The notes under the pieces are model-generated. The model saw only the letters and a list, made by a program, of their open reading frames with translations, searched no databases and had not been told where the DNA came from. Source: Stappia taiwanensis (GTDB taxonomy: Bacteria; Pseudomonadota; Alphaproteobacteria; Rhizobiales; Stappiaceae). From it: a stretch of 64,000 nt of DNA. The stretch spans positions 124,001 to 188,000 of the forward strand of contig NZ_BMCR01000004.1 in the NCBI RefSeq assembly GCF_014635285.1, given 5' to 3'. Below are positions 59,711 through 64,000 of this stretch, in pieces. The first letter of the stretch is position 1. Every line of letters starts with the position of its first letter. Made by a program: the position numbers and the translations under genes.

Positions 59711-61296
59711 TGGATCGCGTCTCCGAATACGGACCGAAGGTAGCCGAGCGGTTCACCGAGGGACGCAGCACCGCGCCCGGCGACCTGCATCATGAACTCG
59801 GGCTGGATGCCCAGAAGGACGATAAGCCCGAGCAACAGGCCGATCGGCAGCCAGATGCCCGCACCAGTGATCTTTGGATCGGGGACCGCCAGCGCCTTCT
59901 CATAGCCATCGGGGGTTCCTTCCGCCCCGCCGCGCCAGAAGGCGAAGACCCAAACGCGGCCAATGGCGATCGTCGTCAAAAGGCCGGTGATCAGGATCGC
60001 GGCGGCGATCCAGCCATGGCCACCGACCAGCGCGGCATCCACCAGGAGCACCTTCGGCCAGAAACCGGAAAACGGCGGCAGGCCTGCGACTGCGAAGCCG
60101 AGCATCAGGAACACGGCGGCAAAGGCCGGATTGGCCCCGTAGAGCCCTCCCAGCTCCCGCAGGGAGAACGAGCCGCCAAGCGCCCGCATGACGCCCGCCG
60201 CCATGTAGAGCGCGGTCATCACCAGGATCGAATGGACCGCGTAGAAGATCGCGCCGGCCAGCGCCGGCGTGGTGCCGATGGCAAGGCCAGCCAGCATCGA
60301 GCCGATGCCGGAGATCACCAGATAGCCGAGCAGGCGGCGAATGTCGGTCTGTGCCAGCGCGCCGAACACACCGGTCAGCATGGTGAGAATGGCCACCAGC
60401 GCGATCAGGTCGGCCAGGGCCGCGCGGGCATCGGGCATCAGGAGCACGAAGATGCGCAGCAAGGCATAGACGCCCACCTTGGTCAGCAGACCGGCGAAGA
60501 CCGCCGACACGACGATGCGCGGCGTGTGATAGGAGGCGGGCAGCCAGAAATTGACAGGGAAGGCCGCCGCCTTCATGGCGAAGGCGAGGAAATAGAGCAC
60601 CGCCACCGTCGTCAGTGGGCCGTCCATGCCGATCCCCCGCGCCTTGATGGCGATGTCGGCCATGTTGAGCGTGCCGACGATGCCATAAAGCAGGCCGGTG
60701 GCGATCAGGAACAGGGTCGTGGCGATGATGTTGAGGATCGCGTATTTGACCGCGCCATCGAGCTGCGCGCGCTCGTTGCCGAGCACCAGCAGGCCGAAGG
60801 AGGAAATCAGCAATACCTCGAACCAGACATAGAGGTTGAAGATATCCCCGGTCAGGAAGGCGCCGCAGACGCCGGTCATCAACAGCAGCAGGAAGGGATA
60901 AAAGCCATAGCGCCGGCCGGACCGGTCAACATCGCTTGCCCCATAGACCGCCACCGCCAGCGCCACCAGCGACGAGGTCAAGGCCAGGGTCGCCCCGAGC
61001 GCATCCGCGGTGAAGGCGATGCCGAAGGGCGGCAACCAGGAGCCGGCGACCATGGTCACCACGCCCTTGTCCAGCACCCGGGCAAGCAACCCGGCGCAGC
61101 TGAGCACCAGCAGGGTCAGGAAGATGATCGCGACCTTCGGCTGCGCCTCGGTGTTCTTGCGCGTGATCAGGCAGAGCGCGCCGCCCAGAATGGTCAGGAG
61201 CAGCGGTGCCACCACCAGCCAGTCGCCGGGCAACACCGGCTCAAGGCGCATGGCCTGCGACAGATCCACGGCTGTATCGGCAGCGGCCATGCTCAA
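59707..61296 (-). CDS. mnhD: Mrp-type cation/H+ antiporter subunit D
   Basis: 529 residues, about 14 TM helices, proton-channel homologue of complex I NuoN/L. GDIFNLYVWFEVLLISSFGLLVLGNERAQLDGAVKYAILNIIATTLFL and FGALAQTDIRRLLGYLVISGIGSMLAGL are conserved. FEVLLISSF contains the conserved glutamate used in ion movement. Overlaps mnhC by 4 bases. Confidence 0.95.
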   Translation of the reverse strand: MSMAAADTAVDLSQAMRLEPVLPGDWLVVAPLLLTILGGALCLITRKNTEAQPKVAIIFLTLLVLSCAGLLARVLDKGVVTMVAGSWLPPFGIAFTADALGATLALTSSLVALAVAVYGASDVDRSGRRYGFYPFLLLLMTGVCGAFLTGDIFNLYVWFEVLLISSFGLLVLGNERAQLDGAVKYAILNIIATTLFLIATGLLYGIVGTLNMADIAIKARGIGMDGPLTTVAVLYFLAFAMKAAAFPVNFWLPASYHTPRIVVSAVFAGLLTKVGVYALLRIFVLLMPDARAALADLIALVAILTMLTGVFGALAQTDIRRLLGYLVISGIGSMLAGLAIGTTPALAGAIFYAVHSILVMTALYMAAGVMRALGGSFSLRELGGLYGANPAFAAVFLMLGFAVAGLPPFSGFWPKVLLVDAALVGGHGWIAAAILITGLLTTIAIGRVWVFAFWRGGAEGTPDGYEKALAVPDPKITGAGIWLPIGLLLGLIVLLGIQPEFMMQVAGRGAASLGEPLGYLRSVFGDAIQ

Positions 61297-61670
61297 TATC
61301 CCTGCGGCGGCCGCACGTCGCCGGTCGGCTCGGCCACGCGCATTTCGTTGGTGTCATCGGTGCCCAGCTCCTGATAGGCGCGGAAGGCCAGCACCAGAAG
61401 GAAGGCAAGGAAGGAGAAGGAAATCACGATCGCCGTCAGGATCAGCGCCTGCGGCAGCGGATTGGCAATCGTCTCGGCGGGAACCTGCAAGGCCTCCGGA
61501 ATGATCGGAGGCACCTCGCGCAACAGCCGACCGGAGGTGAAGATCAACAGGTTGACCGCATTGCCGAGAATGGCGATGCCCAAGAGGATGCGCACCAGCT
61601 GGCGCGACATCAGCAGATAGATCGCAACCGCGAAGAACAGTCCGATCAGTACGGAAACGGTGGCTTCCAT
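61293..61670 (-). CDS. mnhC: Mrp-type cation/H+ antiporter subunit C
   Basis: 125 residues from ATG 61670, whose first base is shared with the mnhB stop (TGATG). IYLLMSRQLVRILLGIAILGNAVNLLIFTSGRL and PLPQALILTAIVISFSFLAFLLVLAFRAYQ show the NuoK-like MnhC fold with three TM helices. Confidence 0.95.
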   Translation of the reverse strand: MEATVSVLIGLFFAVAIYLLMSRQLVRILLGIAILGNAVNLLIFTSGRLLREVPPIIPEALQVPAETIANPLPQALILTAIVISFSFLAFLLVLAFRAYQELGTDDTNEMRVAEPTGDVRPPQGY

Positions 61671-62089
61671 CAATCGCTCTCCCGCTCTTCGAGGGCCAGG
61701 GCAATCGAGCCGATCGACCCGACCACCACCAGATACACGCCGATATCGAAGATCATCGGCGTCGACAGCGGCACCTCCACCCCGAACAGGCGCACATACC
61801 ACCACTGGCTGGTCATGAACGGCTGGCCGGTGAACAGCGACACCAGCCCGGACAGCGCAGCCATCAGGAGACCGGCGGCGGACAGGCTCATCGGATGCAG
61901 GGTGATCGCCCGGCGCACCGCCGCGACCCCGCAGGCAATACCGTAGATCGCCAGCGCGGATGCCGCGATCAGCCCGCCGATGAAACCGCCGCCCGGCTCA
62001 TTGTGGCCGCGCAACAGCACAAAGACCGAAAACAGCACCATCAGCGCCGCCAGGTAGGGGGCGATGGTCCGGAAAATGACCGTTCTCAT
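61670..62089 (-). CDS. mnhB: Mrp-type cation/H+ antiporter subunit B
   Basis: 139 residues, four TM helices. [51 protein letters not shown] is the MnhB signature ([11 protein letters not shown]). B is a separate gene here, so the operon has group 1 organisation (A, B, C, D, E, F, G). Overlaps mnhA by 4 bases. Confidence 0.95.
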   Translation of the reverse strand: MRTVIFRTIAPYLAALMVLFSVFVLLRGHNEPGGGFIGGLIAASALAIYGIACGVAAVRRAITLHPMSLSAAGLLMAALSGLVSLFTGQPFMTSQWWYVRLFGVEVPLSTPMIFDIGVYLVVVGSIGSIALALEERESD

Positions 62090-64000
62090 ACCCGCGCCTC
62101 CTCGCGCTTTCGCAGCGCATCGCCACCGGCGGCAAGATCAAGCGCTTCCTCCGCCGACCGCTTCGGCCGCACCCGGATCAGCGCCAGCACACATAGCCCT
62201 GTCACCATCACCACCGCAATCTCGCCAAGCGTATCGAACCCGCGGAAATCGACGAGGATGACGTTCACGATGTTGCGCCCATGGGCAATGGTGCGGCTGT
62301 AGGCCTCGAAGAAATCCGACAGCCGCCGGTCGAAGGGCGCCGAGGTGATCTGGATCAGCAATCCGGCGAAGCCGGCACCGATCGCCAGCGCGATCACGCT
62401 GTGGCACAGGCGCGCGGCCATTGGCCGATGATCGCGCGGCTGCAGATTGAGCCGGGTCATGACCAGGGCCAGGATCACCACCGACAGGGTCTCGACCATG
62501 AACTGGGTGAAGGACAGGTCCGGCGCGCCGAACAGCATGAAGATCAGCGCCACGGCAAAACCCTGGATGCCCAGCGAGACGATGGCGGTGAGCCGCGTCC
62601 TGGCAATCAGCACCGCTACGAGACCGGCGGCGGCAATCGCCAGGACGCCCCATTCGTAGAACCGGAAATCGGGCATGGCAAAGCCCGTCGGCCAGGTGCC
62701 GGCCACGGTCATCGGCACCAGGATGGCGGCGGCGGTGATCAGGAAGGTCATGGTCATGTAGACCTCCATCCGCCCGCCCTGCACCGTGCGGGTCACCCAG
62801 GCGGAGAAGCTGACAATGCCGGCGATCACCTGGTCAAAGCCCTTGTCCGGGCCCCAGCCGATGGCCGTCAGCAACCGCGCCGTGCCGGCCCGCAGCGCAT
62901 CGAGGCGCAAGAACAGCACCACGCCAAGGGCAATGGTGCCGAGCGACAGATAGAGCGCCGCGCCGATATGGGTCGGCACCAGATGCACATCCACCGCGCT
63001 CGGCACCCCGAGGATCGACGACACCACCGGACCGATCACCAATACGCCGGTGTCATGCGCCAGCAGCGCGCTTGCCAGACCGACGAGCGACAGCACCACC
63101 GGACCGGCATAAAGCAGCACCGGCCCCTCGTGGGCGTGCTTGGGCGTTTCCACCTTCGGCCCGAGGAACGGCTTCAGGGCTACGGCAGCCGCAATCACCA
63201 GCATCAAGGCATTGCCCAGAACCGCGGTTGCCGTCAGCGCGTAGTTGGCGCCCGCACCGCCCCAGATGCCGGTGTAGAGATATTCCTTGGCGATAAAGCC
63301 GACAAAGGGCGGCAGGCCGGACATGGACAGCGCCGCAAGACAGGCGGCGGCAAAGGTGATCGGCATCGCCTTGCGCAAGCCGCCAAGCCGGGTGATGTCG
63401 CGGGTGCCGGCTTCGTGGTCGATGGTGCCGGCGACCATGAACAGCGCGCCCTTGAACAGGGAGTGAGCCAGGAGATAGAGCGCCGCCCCCTCGATGGCCT
63501 TTTCCCAGCTGGTGCCGGTGAGCATCACCAAAAGCCCGAGCGAGGCGACGGTGGTATAGGCCAGCATCAGTTTCAGATCGGTCTGACGCACCGCCAGAAT
63601 GGTGCCGACCAGCAGCGTAGCGCCGCCGAAGACCGGCAGGATCGTCGTCCACAGCGCGGTATCGCCCAGCACCGGATGCATCCGCATCAACAGATAGACG
63701 CCAGCCTTGACCATGGTCGCCGAATGCAGGAACGCCGACACCGGCGTCGGCGCTTCCATGGCGTTCGGCAGCCAGAAATGGAACGGGAACTGCGCCGACT
63801 TGGTGAAGGCACCGCCCAGCACCAGCGCCAGTACCAGCGCATAAAGGCCGCTGTCGCGCAGCGTGTCGCCGCTGGCGAGCACCGCCGACATATTCGCCTC
63901 GCCCGTCACCGCCATGATCACCAGGAAGCCGGCCAGCAGCGACAAGCCGCCGCCGCCTGTGACCACCAGCGCCTGGATCGCCGCGCGCCGGGAGGCGGCG
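62086..64000 (-). CDS. mnhA: Mrp-type cation/H+ antiporter subunit A, 5' end cut by window edge
   Basis: Open from the stop at 62086 to the right edge, with at least 637 residues read; the N-terminus lies outside. [47 protein letters not shown] is the NuoL-like proton-antiporter core. The C-terminal part contains the MnhA-specific extra TM region ([25 protein letters not shown] and [20 protein letters not shown]). First and largest subunit of the antiporter that expels Na+ (or K+) in exchange for protons. Confidence 0.95.
   Translation of the reverse strand, partial: AASRRAAIQALVVTGGGGLSLLAGFLVIMAVTGEANMSAVLASGDTLRDSGLYALVLALVLGGAFTKSAQFPFHFWLPNAMEAPTPVSAFLHSATMVKAGVYLLMRMHPVLGDTALWTTILPVFGGATLLVGTILAVRQTDLKLMLAYTTVASLGLLVMLTGTSWEKAIEGAALYLLAHSLFKGALFMVAGTIDHEAGTRDITRLGGLRKAMPITFAAACLAALSMSGLPPFVGFIAKEYLYTGIWGGAGANYALTATAVLGNALMLVIAAAVALKPFLGPKVETPKHAHEGPVLLYAGPVVLSLVGLASALLAHDTGVLVIGPVVSSILGVPSAVDVHLVPTHIGAALYLSLGTIALGVVLFLRLDALRAGTARLLTAIGWGPDKGFDQVIAGIVSFSAWVTRTVQGGRMEVYMTMTFLITAAAILVPMTVAGTWPTGFAMPDFRFYEWGVLAIAAAGLVAVLIARTRLTAIVSLGIQGFAVALIFMLFGAPDLSFTQFMVETLSVVILALVMTRLNLQPRDHRPMAARLCHSVIALAIGAGFAGLLIQITSAPFDRRLSDFFEAYSRTIAHGRNIVNVILVDFRGFDTLGEIAVVMVTGLCVLALIRVRPKRSAEEALDLAAGGDALRKREEARV

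Overview
The window is high-GC, densely coded alphaproteobacterial chromosome. Gene content points to the Rhizobiales/Hyphomicrobiales, possibly a Stappia/Labrenzia-like marine member. The signs are a feuN-feuP-feuQ-like signalling unit, a ccmIEFH/cycHJKL operon next to degP, a PleC-type kinase beside glnE, a DivJ-like kinase, a MucR zinc-finger regulator, and a complete Rhodobacter-type gene transfer agent (GTA) cluster. No rRNA, tRNA, CRISPR array or transposase was seen.

Layout. 1-5.4 kb: a class III cyclase (cut by the left edge), an arylformamidase-like hydrolase and aminopeptidase N. 5.5-25.4 kb: cell-cycle, nitrogen and envelope genes, namely a PleC-like kinase, glnE, an HK/RR pair, DegP, a hydrolase-OsmC fusion, the cytochrome c maturation operon, two proteins of unknown function, and feuN-P-Q. 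25.4-41.9 kb (minus strand): the GTA, from terminase to the tail-tip/host-recognition protein (g1-g15), followed by a lysozyme and a holin-like gene. The run is broken once by a plus-strand ydcH/DUF465 gene between g11 and g12. 41.9-42.9 kb: the GTA control region, with a sigma70-type promoter, two tandem intrinsic terminators between promoter and g1, and a 0.7 kb AT-rich island bounded by 22-bp direct repeats. 42.9-54.4 kb: a YcgN-type protein, PBP1A, a DUF1214/DUF1254 pair, a cyclopropane fatty acid synthase, small conserved genes, and a DivJ-like kinase with a peptidoglycan-binding protein. 54.6-58.2 kb: DUF5330, sufE, an overlapping DUF6456 + DnaA-domain-IV-like pair, and mucR. 58.5-64 kb: the seven-gene Mrp/Mnh/Pha cation-proton antiporter operon, with mnhA cut by the right edge.

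Main point of interest. The DUF6456/DnaA-like pair has the architecture of the GTA activators GafZ and GafY of Caulobacter. From memory, GafY activates the GTA promoter and GafZ is a transcription anti-terminator. Here the GTA promoter and the promoter region of this pair carry the same palindrome, TAGG-(A/T)8-CCTA. The GTA leader contains two strong intrinsic terminators, and a 13-bp hairpin sits at the end of g11. That is the expected layout for activator plus anti-termination control, all in one window. An island has inserted at, or duplicated, the palindrome upstream of the GTA promoter. Identities come from reading the translated sequences; no database search was possible.
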